DNA of 64,000 nt, from positions 233,124-297,123 of the forward strand of contig NZ_PJIQ01000004.1 of assembly GCF_002929745.1 (NCBI RefSeq), read 5' to 3'. This DNA is from Arthrobacter sp. B1805 (GTDB taxonomy: Bacteria > Actinomycetota > Actinomycetes > Actinomycetales > Micrococcaceae). The notes beneath the pieces are model-generated. The model saw only the letters and a program-made list of their open reading frames with translations. It was not told where the DNA came from and did not search any database. Below, piece after piece: positions 1-8,006 of the stretch; position 1 is the first letter of the stretch, and each line of letters begins with the position of its first letter. Made by a program: the position numbers and the translations under genes.

Positions 1-1053
1 GTCCATGAAGTAGTCCGCCATGGCGCGGGCATCGGCGTCGGACAACGGGTAGTCGTAGCGTTCCTCGATACCGAATGCCGCCTCGAGCGTGCGGGGCCAG
101 GTGCCGGCCTCCACCTCGGGGTGGTCCTGCCAGCCCTTGAACAGCCCGACCACGTGCTCGTAGTAGCCGCCGGCGCTCAGCCTGTAGTCGTCCTCGTTGG
201 TGAACCCCGCAGCGATGTCCGCCTCCGGAAGCGTCACGTAGCTCTCGGACGTGACGTCGCCGGCGGGCCCGTACGTGGTGGTCTTCGTTCCCGGCGCCGT
301 CTTGAGCATCAGCTCGGATCGGCCGTCGCCGTCGAAGTCCGACACCATGAACTGGGTGTAGTGCGCGCCCGACCGGATGTTGACGCCGAGGTCCACGCGG
401 CTCAGCAGGCGCCCCTCCCCCGTGTAGGTGTCGATGTAGGTGGTGCCGGTATACCCGATCTGGGAGACGTCCTTCGAGTTCGAGGGCTCCCACTTGACGA
501 AGTACTCGTACGCGCCGTCACCGTCGACGTCCCCGACACTCATATCGCTCGCCGAATAGGTGTATGCCTCCCCGGTCGGTGTTACGCCGTCCGCCGGTTT
601 CACGAGGGGCAGGTCCTTGGACGCCTGGGTCCACGGGGTCACCTCCGCGCTCACCTCGACTTCCACTCCGCCCACGACGGCGCCGACGCTGTATTGCGCG
701 CCGGCGGCAGCGGCGCCGACCACGGCTGTGTCGAGATAGTTGGTGCTGTTCGTGACCGTACCGATCGCTTCACCGTTGCGGTAGACGGTGAAGTCGGTGC
801 CGGTGAGGCCGTCCGCCGTCGCACCCGCCACCTCGGTCGCCTTGAGCCGCCAGCTGAGGAAGACTCCCTGGGGCGTTGCGGCGGCGACGAGCCCCCGGTC
901 GAGGTATTCGAGCTGCACTCCGCCGATGGGAGCGGCGTTCCCGGTGCCGTGCCCCTGGGCCATCGCGGGAACGGCGAGTCCTGAGAGGGTCAGCACGACC
1001 CCGGTGGCGAGGACCGTGCACGTCGAAACCGCTGACTTGATCGAACTCATCAT
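1..1053 (-). CDS. Rhamnogalacturonan lyase, PL11 family (3' end outside window)
   Basis: Secreted polysaccharide lyase that would cleave the rhamnogalacturonan I backbone of pectin by beta-elimination. Reading the minus strand gives a signal peptide of about 32 residues (hydrophobic core TVLATGVVLTLSGLAVPAMA). Then comes the family's typical opening LEYLDRGLVAAATPQGVFLSW, an FN3-like segment (DFTVYRNGE) and the calcium-binding propeller repeats GDVDGDGAYEYFVKW and SDFDGDGRSELMLK, with SNSKDVSQIGYTG between them. All of this matches the PL11 (YesW-like) pattern. Two adjacent ATG codons (1053 and 1050) are possible; AAGGGA lies 7 nt before the second, which fits better. The gene runs off the left edge, so the catalytic propeller is incomplete here. 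A LacI-type operator lies just upstream, suggesting sugar-inducible control. Confidence 0.85.
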   Translation of the reverse strand, partial: MMSSIKSAVSTCTVLATGVVLTLSGLAVPAMAQGHGTGNAAPIGGVQLEYLDRGLVAAATPQGVFLSWRLKATEVAGATADGLTGTDFTVYRNGEAIGTVTNSTNYLDTAVVGAAAAGAQYSVGAVVGGVEVEVSAEVTPWTQASKDLPLVKPADGVTPTGEAYTYSASDMSVGDVDGDGAYEYFVKWEPSNSKDVSQIGYTGTTYIDTYTGEGRLLSRVDLGVNIRSGAHYTQFMVSDFDGDGRSELMLKTAPGTKTTTYGPAGDVTSESYVTLPEADIAAGFTNEDDYRLSAGGYYEHVVGLFKGWQDHPEVEAGTWPRTLEAAFGIEERYDYPLSDADARAMADYFMD

Positions 1054-1066
1054 TGAATCCCTTGGT

Positions 1067-1082
1067 TGGAAAACGCTTTCCA
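1067..1082. promoter_or_regulatory. LacI-family operator (near-palindrome) upstream of the PL11 lyase
   Basis: TGGAAAACGCTTTCCA is a 16-bp near-perfect palindrome with the central CG typical of LacI/GalR-family operators. It is 14 nt upstream of the lyase start. A wider imperfect dyad (GGTTGGA at 1064-1070, TCCAACC at 1085-1091) encloses it. A repressor here would overlap the promoter or leader. The regulator is not certain; the LacI gene at 9323 is one candidate because a related operator sits beside it. Confidence 0.65.
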
Positions 1083-1129
1083 TTTCCAACCTAGGGTTGG
1101 ACGCGGTCCCCGTCAAGGGTAGGGAACGG

Positions 1130-1160
1130 AAAAAGAGGGAGCAGCTTCTGCTGCTCCCTC
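1130..1160 (-). terminator. Rho-independent terminator after mtlD
   Basis: A perfect 11-bp stem (GAGGGAGCAGC / GCTGCTCCCTC) with a TTCT loop on the + strand. Read on the minus strand it is followed by a TTTTT run (complement of 1130-1134). It lies 22 nt beyond the mtlD stop and separates the mannitol operon from the PL11 lyase promoter. Confidence 0.85.
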
Positions 1161-1181
1161 TCATCTCCTGCTGGTCGTGCG

Positions 1182-2339
1182 CTATTCGCTAGGGTGCCCC
1201 GGCGCGTGCTGGGCGATGAGGTCCCGCACCGGGCCGTAGAGCGGATGATCCGCTCCGAGACCCGTGATCGACGTCGTCGCCTCCCCTGGCTCCTGGCTCG
1301 CGAGGATCTCCGCCAGCGCCGTCACCTCGGGATCATCGGGCGCGGAGAAGGACAGCGCCGCACGCATCGCCTCGAGCAGCGCCGCCGGGTGGATGCCCGC
1401 CTCCGCCAGCTCGGCAGCAGGGCCGACGAAGCGTTCCTTCCGGCTCAACTTGCGCAGTGGCGCCCGTCCGACACGCACCACGGTGTCCGGCAGGTGCTGG
1501 TTCGTGAAGCGCCGCAGGATCTTTCGAACATAGGCCTCCTGCTCCGAAGGATCGAAGCCGTGCTTGGACACCAGGAGCTGCTTCGTCTCGTCGAGCACGG
1601 CGCGCACCTTGCCGGCGATGGCGTCGTCGGCCATGGCGTCCGCGATCTTCTCGACACCCGCAGCGTAGCCGAAGTAGGCCGCCGACGCGTGACCGGTGTT
1701 GACCGTGAAGAGTTTGCGCTCGATGTAGGGTGCGAGGTCGTCGACGTACGTCGCCCCCGGGATCTCGGGCGCGCTGCCCTTGAACGGCGTGCGGTCGATG
1801 ACCCACTCGAAGAAGCTCTCGACCGTGACGTCGAGTCCCTGCCCGGGATCCTGGTTCGGCACGATGCGGTCGACGGCGGTGTTGGCGAACACCGCCCGGG
1901 ACGCCAGGTCCAGCGAGGGGCCGTCGTACACCTGCTCGACCTCACGGTGCAGGATGTCCGTCGCGTTGATGGCGTTCTCACACGCCATGACCTGCAGCGG
2001 TGCCAGCTCGTCACTGCGCCGGGCAATCGCCCGGGCGATGACCGGCGCGAGGAACTTCAGCACGTTCGGGCCGACCGCGGTGGTCACGATGTCCGCCGTC
2101 GCGATCTCGGCGATGACGTCGTCCTCCTGCGAGCGTGAGTTGAGCGCACGGTAGTTGTCCACCGTCTTCACTGCGGGTGCGTCGCCCACCTCATGGACGT
2201 CGTAGCTGGGCGTCGTGGCGAGCTGGTCGATCAGTGCGTCCGCGACATCCGCGAACACCACCTCGTACCCGGCCTCGTGGAGCAGGAGCCCCACGAAGCC
2301 GCGCCCGATGTTGCCGGCACCGAAATGTACTGCCTTCAC
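1182..2339 (-). CDS. mtlD: Mannitol-1-phosphate 5-dehydrogenase
   Basis: Cytosolic polyol dehydrogenase that oxidises mannitol 1-phosphate to fructose 6-phosphate with NAD+. It is 385 aa, the usual length. The N-terminal dinucleotide fold begins HFGAGNIGRGF (residues 5-15). The catalytic region of long-chain polyol dehydrogenases is seen as RKLFTVNTGHA, with Lys209 and the NTGH stretch at 214-217. The start is GTG, placed directly after the TAA stop of the upstream PTS gene with no spacer, so translation is probably coupled. It receives mannitol 1-phosphate made by the adjacent EIICBA permease. The strong hairpin at 1135-1160 ends the operon. Confidence 0.95.
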   Translation of the reverse strand: MKAVHFGAGNIGRGFVGLLLHEAGYEVVFADVADALIDQLATTPSYDVHEVGDAPAVKTVDNYRALNSRSQEDDVIAEIATADIVTTAVGPNVLKFLAPVIARAIARRSDELAPLQVMACENAINATDILHREVEQVYDGPSLDLASRAVFANTAVDRIVPNQDPGQGLDVTVESFFEWVIDRTPFKGSAPEIPGATYVDDLAPYIERKLFTVNTGHASAAYFGYAAGVEKIADAMADDAIAGKVRAVLDETKQLLVSKHGFDPSEQEAYVRKILRRFTNQHLPDTVVRVGRAPLRKLSRKERFVGPAAELAEAGIHPAALLEAMRAALSFSAPDDPEVTALAEILASQEPGEATTSITGLGADHPLYGPVRDLIAQHAPGHPSE

Positions 2340-4271
2340 TTAAGCGTTGACCTTTCCGAAGAGGGCAAGGACCTCGTCCACCGAGGTGGCCTCGTCGAGC
2401 TTGGCCACCTGGTCCTTGTCGGAGAACACGCGAGCGATCGCGGACAGGATGGACAGGTGCTCGTTGTTGACACCGGCGACGCCGACGACGAACTTGACCT
2501 GCTTGCCATTCCAGTCGATGCCCTCGGGGTAGCGGACGATCGAGACGGCGGACCGCTTGATCAGGTCCTTGGCCGCGTTCGTCCCGTGCGGGATCGCGAG
2601 GAAGTTGCCCATGTAGGTCGGGACGGACTTCTCGCGCTCGTGCATCGCTGCGACGTAGTCGGAATCCACGGCACCACGCTCTACCAGCAGGCGGCCGGCC
2701 TCGTTGATGGCGTCCTCCTGCGTGGTCGCGGTGCCGCTCAGCACGACGCTCTCCTGCGCGAGGACATCGTGAGCGCTCCCCGCATCAGCCTCGGCAGCCA
2801 CTGCGGCGGGCGTGGGGTTCTTCGGGTCGACTCCGCCGTCGGCCGAGGCGCTGGCACGCACGAGCTCCACGATCTCGTCGTAGCGGGGGCTGTTCATGAA
2901 GTTATCGACGGCGACGTGCGTGGCACTCTGCGTCAGGGGCTCGGCGCGGGCGGCGAGGTCCTGGTGCGTGACGACGACGTCGTAGTCGTCCTTCAGGTTC
3001 GAGATCGCGAGGTTCGTGACCTTGACGTCCGGGAACCCTGCTGCCTTGATCTTGTTCCGGAGCACCGATGCACCCATGGCCGACGAACCCATGCCTGCGT
3101 CGCAGGCGAACACGATGTTCCGGATAGGGCCCTCGGTCGCTGCGGAGGAGCGGAAGCTGCCGGCTACCGAGCTCTTCTTGCCCTTGAGGCCTTCCATCTT
3201 CGAAGCCGCACCGGCGATGTCGTCGTCCGTGGACTTGGTGGTCTTCAGGATGACCGAACCGATCAGGAAGGAGACCGCAGCAGCCATCAGGACGGAGAGG
3301 GTGACACCGACGAAGCTGTCCTGGGCCGTAGCCGCGTACACGGCGATGATGCTGCCGGGCGCCGCCGGGGAGCGGAGACCCGCGCCGGTCAGCACGAGCG
3401 TGAAGATGCCGGCCATACCGCCACCGATGACGGCGAGCACCATGAGGGGCTTCATCAGGACGTAGGGGAAGTAAATCTCGTGGATGCCTCCCAGGAACTG
3501 GATGATGATCGCTCCGGGTGCGGATGCCTTCGCCATGCCGCGGCCGAAGACCGCGTAGGCGAGGAGGAGTCCGAGGCCCGGGCCGGGGTTCGCCTCGAGC
3601 AGGAACAGGAGGGACTTGCCCGTCTCCGTCGCCTGCTCCGTGGCCAGCGGCGTGAGCACGCCGTAGTTGATGGCGTTGTTCAGGAAGAGGATCTTCGCCG
3701 GCTCGATCAGGATGCTGGTGAAGGGCAGGAGGCCGGTGTTGACGAGGAAGTCCACGCCCTTGCCTGCAGCGTCACTGAAGAGCGTGACCAGCGGGCCGAC
3801 GGCGAGCAGGCCGAAGACCGCCATGAACGCGGAGAAGATACCCGCGGAGAAGTTGTTGACCAGCATCTCGAAGCCGGGGCGGATCTTGCCGTCCCAGATC
3901 GCGTCGATCTTCTTCATGAGGAACGCGGTCAGTGGTCCCATGATCATCGCGCCGATGAACATCGGGATGTCGGTGCCCACGATGACACCCATGGTTGCGG
4001 CCGCACCCACCACACCGCCACGGACGTCGTAGACCATCTTTCCGCCGGTGTACCCGATCAGCAGGGGCAGGAGGAAGGTGATCATGGGGCCGACAAGGGC
4101 CCCGATCGTCTCGTTCGGGAAGTATCCGGCCGGGATGAACAGCGCCGTGATCAGGCCCCACGCGATGAACGCGCCGATGTTCGGCATGATCATCGCCGAG
4201 AGGAACGACCCGAATTTCTGGACACGGACCCGGGCACTGGTGCCGGACCTCGCTTCTAGTTGTGTTGCCAC
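2340..4271 (-). CDS. mtlA: Mannitol PTS permease, EIICBA fusion
   Basis: Membrane sugar permease that imports and phosphorylates mannitol using phosphate passed from EI and HPr. It is 643 aa with EIIC, EIIB and EIIA domains in one chain. Residues 20-345 are the multi-spanning EIIC, including GGIHEIYFPY (261-270). The EIIB phosphocysteine is Cys390 in VFACDAGMGSSAMG. The C-terminal EIIA (from about residue 500) has its phospho-histidine His562 in FLAIPHGTN. The start is GTG with AAGGAAA upstream. It lies between a TetR regulator and mtlD on the same strand, 62 nt after the TetR stop and abutting mtlD. ptsI is transcribed divergently from the same locus, but no HPr gene is visible in the window. 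Confidence 0.95.
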   Translation of the reverse strand: MATQLEARSGTSARVRVQKFGSFLSAMIMPNIGAFIAWGLITALFIPAGYFPNETIGALVGPMITFLLPLLIGYTGGKMVYDVRGGVVGAAATMGVIVGTDIPMFIGAMIMGPLTAFLMKKIDAIWDGKIRPGFEMLVNNFSAGIFSAFMAVFGLLAVGPLVTLFSDAAGKGVDFLVNTGLLPFTSILIEPAKILFLNNAINYGVLTPLATEQATETGKSLLFLLEANPGPGLGLLLAYAVFGRGMAKASAPGAIIIQFLGGIHEIYFPYVLMKPLMVLAVIGGGMAGIFTLVLTGAGLRSPAAPGSIIAVYAATAQDSFVGVTLSVLMAAAVSFLIGSVILKTTKSTDDDIAGAASKMEGLKGKKSSVAGSFRSSAATEGPIRNIVFACDAGMGSSAMGASVLRNKIKAAGFPDVKVTNLAISNLKDDYDVVVTHQDLAARAEPLTQSATHVAVDNFMNSPRYDEIVELVRASASADGGVDPKNPTPAAVAAEADAGSAHDVLAQESVVLSGTATTQEDAINEAGRLLVERGAVDSDYVAAMHEREKSVPTYMGNFLAIPHGTNAAKDLIKRSAVSIVRYPEGIDWNGKQVKFVVGVAGVNNEHLSILSAIARVFSDKDQVAKLDEATSVDEVLALFGKVNA

Positions 4272-4290
4272 ATTCTTTCCTTACCGTTGT

Positions 4291-4308
4291 CCCCGCAACC
4301 TTGCGGGG
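4291..4308. promoter_or_regulatory. Palindrome between tetR and mtlA
   Basis: CCCCGCAA-CC-TTGCGGGG is an 18-bp palindrome in the 62-nt gap between the TetR stop and the mtlA start. There is no U-tract, so it could be an operator, an attenuating hairpin, or an mRNA processing or stabilising element. Its role is inferred from position only. Confidence 0.4.
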
Positions 4309-4333
4309 AGGGATGGGTTGTCGGCGGGAAGCG

Positions 4334-5062
4334 TCAGCTTCCCGACCTGCTGGAGATGCGCTGGAGCCATTCGAGGAAGAGCTTCAGTTCGGAGCTGGAC
4401 AATTGGTCGGGGTGCGAGGACTGCAGTGCCGCGTTGAGCGCGATCGCCGCGACGACGACGGAAGGGGTGCCCTCCGTCTGCGTGGTGGGATCGCCCTCGG
4501 AATCCGTGGCGACCGCCGAGATCACGGCCTCCCGCGTCATGGCCGAGAGCTCGAGGTTGCGCTTGGCCGCCGGTTCCGCGATCAGCATGAGGGTCACGCC
4601 GATGTTGGCGGCGAGCATGCTGCGCGCCGCTTCCCGCGGTGACACCACGAGGCGGGCCGCTGCGGCCGCCCGCGCGAGGACCTCCTCGAGGAACGCCTCT
4701 GCGCTGGCCACCATGGACGGCCTGCGCTCGGGCCTGATGTTGCCGAACATCACGAGATAGAGGTGCGGATGGTCGAGGCCGAACTGCACATGGTTGTCCC
4801 AGTGGTTCCGGAGGTCCTCGATCGGTTGCCCCGACGCCGGGAGTCCCCGCTCGGCGTCCAGGTATTCCGAGAACCCTTCCGCGACGACGGCGTCGAACAG
4901 GCCCTCCTTGTCACCGAAGTGGTGGTACAGCGTCGGTGCTGTGACCCGGGCGGCCTGAGTGATCTGCCGGGTCGAGACGGGCTCGCCGTTGGACTCCGCA
5001 AGCAGTGCTGCGGCTGCCTTCAGGAGCCTCGCCTTAGGCGCTGGTTCGCCTACTTTTTTCAT
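4334..5062 (-). CDS. TetR-family transcriptional regulator (mannitol/PTS locus)
   Basis: Likely local repressor of the mannitol PTS and/or ptsI genes. It is 242 aa. The N-terminal TetR DNA-binding domain occupies about residues 10-55 (RLLKAAAALLAESNG, STRQITQAARVTAPTLYHHF, GDKEGLFDAVV), where helix-turn-helix recognition by TLYHHFGDKEGL is characteristic. The rest is a helical ligand-binding domain typical of the family. It is the first gene of the minus-strand run tetR-mtlA-mtlD and is divergent from ptsI. A near-palindrome lies between the divergent starts. A TetR protein beside a mannitol PTS is less usual than an MtlR, and the ligand cannot be read from the sequence. Confidence 0.88.
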   Translation of the reverse strand: MKKVGEPAPKARLLKAAAALLAESNGEPVSTRQITQAARVTAPTLYHHFGDKEGLFDAVVAEGFSEYLDAERGLPASGQPIEDLRNHWDNHVQFGLDHPHLYLVMFGNIRPERRPSMVASAEAFLEEVLARAAAAARLVVSPREAARSMLAANIGVTLMLIAEPAAKRNLELSAMTREAVISAVATDSEGDPTTQTEGTPSVVVAAIALNAALQSSHPDQLSSSELKLFLEWLQRISSRSGS

Positions 5063-5080
5063 GCCTGCTACCGTAGCACC

Positions 5081-5095
5081 TATAGCACTGTTATA
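5081..5095. promoter_or_regulatory. Candidate TetR operator between tetR and ptsI
   Basis: TATAGCACTGTTATA is a 15-bp dyad with one mismatched pair, lying 19 nt upstream of the tetR start and 87 nt upstream of ptsI. Divergent TetR regulators usually bind such dyads in the shared promoter region. The AT-rich half could also overlap a -10 element. No binding evidence exists beyond symmetry and position. Confidence 0.4.
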
Positions 5096-5181
5096 TGAAC
5101 CAGGTCACAAATAGTTTTTGCCTGTCGCGGCACAATGGTGTTAGACCGAGACCACCACCGGCAAGGAAACGAGGACATTCG

Positions 5182-6867
5182 ATGGAGAATTTCACAGGGG
5201 TCGGAGTCAGTCCCGGACGCGTGATCGGTCCCGTCCGCCATATGCCGCCGTCGGTCGGTGAACCTGCGGCAGGTGAACGTCATGACACGCCCGACGCCCC
5301 GGAGGAAGCGGTCGCTGCTCTCAAGACCGCGTCGAAGGCTGTCCAGGAAGAACTGAAGCGCAGGGCCGAAGCCGCCAAGGGTGACGCCAAGGCCGTCCTG
5401 CAGGCGACGTCCCTCATGGCCGCGGATCCCATGTTGCTGAAGTCCGCCACCAAGCTCATCAACAACGGCACGTCGCCGGCACGAGCGGTGTGGGAGGCCG
5501 GCGCCTCGGTCGCCGAGATGCTCCACAACCTCGGCGGCTACATGGCCGAGCGCACCGCGGACGTGCTCGACGTCCGTTCGCGCATCGTCGCCCAGCTGCG
5601 GGGACTCCCGGCGCCCGGCATCCCGTCCTCGGACACGCCCTTCATCCTGGTTGCCGAGGACCTCGCCCCGGCGGACACCGCGACACTGGACCCCGCGATG
5701 GTCCTCGCCCTTGTCACCTCGGGCGGTGGCCCGCAGTCACACACCGCGATCATCGCCCGATCCCTCGGACTTCCCGCCGTCGTCGCCGCCACGGGCGTCG
5801 ATGACATCGACGACGGCGCCGTCGTCTTCGTGGACGGAGCGGCCGGAACGATCGCGCTCGATCCCGGGGCGGACGAGGAAGCCGCCGCCGAGGCATACAA
5901 GGCTGCCGCCGCAGCGCTGACGGTGTTCGACGGCGTCGGTGTCACCTCCGACGGACACGAGGTTCCCCTGCTGGCCAACGTGGGCGGAGCGAGGGACGCC
6001 GTCAAGGCTGCCGAGGCGAAGGCCCAGGGCGTCGGCCTGCTCCGCACGGAGTTCTGCTTCCTCGGGCGCGACACCGAGCCGACGGCCCAGGAGCAGGTCG
6101 AGGCGTACAAGGGCGTCTTCGACGCCTTCCCGGGTCAGAAGGTCGTCGTGCGCACGCTTGACGCGGGCGCCGACAAACCGCTGCCGTTCCTCACCGACTC
6201 CACCGAGCCCAACCCCGCGCTCGGCGTCCGGGGCTACCGGACCGATCTCACGTCTCCCGGCGTCCTCGAGCGCCAGCTCCAGGCGATCGCGGATGCCGCC
6301 TCGCAGTCGAGCGCGGACGTGTGGGTCATGGCACCCATGATCTCGACCGCGGAGGAGGCGGCCGACTTCGCCAAGCTGTGCAGCAACGCAGGCCTGCAGA
6401 CGCCGGGCGTCATGGTCGAGGTGCCCTCGGCGGCGTTGATGGCCGAGGCGATCCTCGGTGAGGTGGCCTTCGCGAGCCTCGGTACCAACGACCTGACGCA
6501 GTACACGATGGCCGCGGACCGACAGCTCGGCTCGCTGGCCGCCCTCAACAACTCGTGGCAGCCGGCGGTCCTCCGCATGGTCAAGCTGACCGTCGAGGGC
6601 TCAGCCGCCGAAGGGCACGCGAAGCCCGTGGGAGTCTGTGGTGAGGCAGCAGCGGACCCGGCCCTCGCCGTCGTCCTCGTGGGACTCGGCGTCTCCACGC
6701 TCTCGATGACACCGCGCGCCCTCGCCGGTGTCGGTGCCGTCCTGAACAGCGTGACCCTGGCGGAGGCACAGCGGATCGCCGGGATCTCCGTTGCGGCACC
6801 AACTGCCGCCGAAGCGCGTGAACGGGCGCGGGCCGAGCTGCCCGTGCTCGAATCGCTCGGGCTCTGA
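5182..6867 (+). CDS. ptsI: PTS enzyme I (phosphoenolpyruvate-protein phosphotransferase)
   Basis: Cytosolic general PTS enzyme that takes phosphate from phosphoenolpyruvate and passes it to HPr. The 561-aa protein has the phospho-histidine His187 in GGGPQSHTAIIARS, the PEP-binding core (LLRTEFCF, VRTLDAGADKP, LGVRGYR, ASLGTNDLTQY) and the C-terminal active-site cysteine in PVGVCGEAAADPA. The start is set at ATG 5182 because the conserved N-terminus MENFTGVGVSPG begins there and GAGGA lies 8 nt upstream; an in-frame ATG at 5095 would add a non-homologous leader. It is divergent from tetR-mtlA-mtlD and supplies their phosphoryl groups. The HPr partner gene is elsewhere. Confidence 0.95.
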   Translation: MENFTGVGVSPGRVIGPVRHMPPSVGEPAAGERHDTPDAPEEAVAALKTASKAVQEELKRRAEAAKGDAKAVLQATSLMAADPMLLKSATKLINNGTSPARAVWEAGASVAEMLHNLGGYMAERTADVLDVRSRIVAQLRGLPAPGIPSSDTPFILVAEDLAPADTATLDPAMVLALVTSGGGPQSHTAIIARSLGLPAVVAATGVDDIDDGAVVFVDGAAGTIALDPGADEEAAAEAYKAAAAALTVFDGVGVTSDGHEVPLLANVGGARDAVKAAEAKAQGVGLLRTEFCFLGRDTEPTAQEQVEAYKGVFDAFPGQKVVVRTLDAGADKPLPFLTDSTEPNPALGVRGYRTDLTSPGVLERQLQAIADAASQSSADVWVMAPMISTAEEAADFAKLCSNAGLQTPGVMVEVPSAALMAEAILGEVAFASLGTNDLTQYTMAADRQLGSLAALNNSWQPAVLRMVKLTVEGSAAEGHAKPVGVCGEAAADPALAVVLVGLGVSTLSMTPRALAGVGAVLNSVTLAEAQRIAGISVAAPTAAEARERARAELPVLESLGL

Positions 6868-6879
6868 CACCCGGCTGCT

Positions 6880-6906
6880 CGTGGCCGCAGCTTCACGGCG
6901 GCCACG
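6880..6906. terminator. Hairpin between convergent ptsI and the DUF6807 gene
   Basis: A 9-bp stem CGTGGCCGC / GCGGCCACG with a 9-nt loop begins 13 nt after the ptsI stop. No U-tract follows. It probably helps termination of ptsI and perhaps also of the convergent gene. The rest of the 190-bp gap shows no gene. Confidence 0.45.
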
Positions 6907-7058
6907 GGCGGCACCGTGCTGGAAGGAGCGCCACCCCTGGCGATGACAGCCCTTCGTCCGGACACCGGCAGCCAGGAAACGAACGGCTCGAGCTGCGCCC
7001 AACAGAGCGTGACGCCGGGCCATGAGGACCAGCCAGGGCCGGCTTCGTCAGGCCCAGC

Positions 7059-8006
7059 CTAGGGTTGCACTGCCCCTGCTGCCCCTTCTGCCCCTTCTGC
7101 CTCCGCCGCCTCCCCGATCGCGGCGTCCTGCACCCGTCCGTCAGCGACCAGGAGGGACCAACCCCACTCGGCTGCTTCATTCGCTCCAAGTCGCATCTCC
7201 GTATGGAAGAAGGGCGCCGCGCACAGCATCGGCGTCCCGGCGGTGCGGACGAACCACGGGGTGGGAGCGCCCGGATTGTCCGTTGCCGCCACCATGAGGA
7301 CGGACGCCTCGTTCGCCCGGAGCGCAAGCCAGGACCGTTCGCTCCCCATGGCCTCCTCCTCGCTCACGGTGCCGGCACCGACCCCCTGTCCGACCGGCGG
7401 GGTACCGACGTCCTGCCCCACCGGCGGGGCGATGATGCTCGCGCCGTCGAAGGATACGGGTAGGCGCAGGAAGAACCCGCCGTAGCCCGCGTTCGGGCGG
7501 CCCGCCGTCGTCGGGCTGCCGAACGCCAGTGGTCCGCCGCTGGTATTGGTCCAGCGGCTGCGCACGGACGTGCGGAACCATTCGGCGTCACCGGCCTGCA
7601 CCGTGTCCGCGGTCCAGGTCCGTTCCTCGACGAGGATGGGCTTCCCGTCCGCCGCGCGCCACTCGAGCTGCTGCTCCGTCCCCGCGGGTCCGTGTCGGCT
7701 GCCCACGACCCGCTGCGTGCCGTTGTTCGGCAACTGCACGTAGCCCTGCCCGGCCTGGTAGGTCGGGCCGCCCCAGAGATTGACCGGGTGCTGCTGGGCG
7801 TCGACCGTGATGTTCGAGATCGCGATGCCCAGGCCCCAGTGCCAGGGGTGGTCCGCCGGGCGGTAGTCGGCGACGTTGCGGCCAGACGGCGTCGTCACCG
7901 GGTACATGAAGGGCCGGGGCGAGTGGACGGGGGGCTCACCGCCGCCGTCGTGCAGGATCCCGGCCGGCCTCCCGTCGGCGGTCGTGAGGGGCGCGGAGGA
8001 GGTCAC
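7059..8006 (-). CDS. DUF6807 (PmoA-like) family protein
   Basis: 315-aa cytosolic protein of the PmoA/DUF6807 family, often encoded beside Gfo/Idh oxidoreductases in plant-polysaccharide loci; its biochemical role is not established. Family features are RPFMYPVTTPSGRNV followed by DHPWHWGLGIAISN, then NLWGGPTY and the C-terminal GTPMLCAAPFFHTEM segment. The GTG start overlaps the stop of the upstream Gfo/Idh gene by 4 nt (GTGA), so they form one translationally coupled operon. Two oddities: an internal duplicated stretch (PPVGQDVGT then PPVGQGVGA), and an Ala/Glu/Gly-rich C-terminus encoded by short tandem repeats (7065-7110). Confidence 0.8.
   Translation of the reverse strand: MTSSAPLTTADGRPAGILHDGGGEPPVHSPRPFMYPVTTPSGRNVADYRPADHPWHWGLGIAISNITVDAQQHPVNLWGGPTYQAGQGYVQLPNNGTQRVVGSRHGPAGTEQQLEWRAADGKPILVEERTWTADTVQAGDAEWFRTSVRSRWTNTSGGPLAFGSPTTAGRPNAGYGGFFLRLPVSFDGASIIAPPVGQDVGTPPVGQGVGAGTVSEEEAMGSERSWLALRANEASVLMVAATDNPGAPTPWFVRTAGTPMLCAAPFFHTEMRLGANEAAEWGWSLLVADGRVQDAAIGEAAEAEGAEGAAGAVQP

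Noticed and set aside
2193..4259. 688-aa plus-strand frame opposite mtlA
   Set aside because: It mirrors mtlA in antisense, is rich in Arg/Asp/Gly/Val without any family motif, and arises from high GC3 on the coding strand.
5095..5181. ATG 5095 as ptsI start
   Set aside because: It would add 29 residues unlike the family and run through the regulatory region; ATG 5182 has a better ribosome site and the conserved N-terminus.
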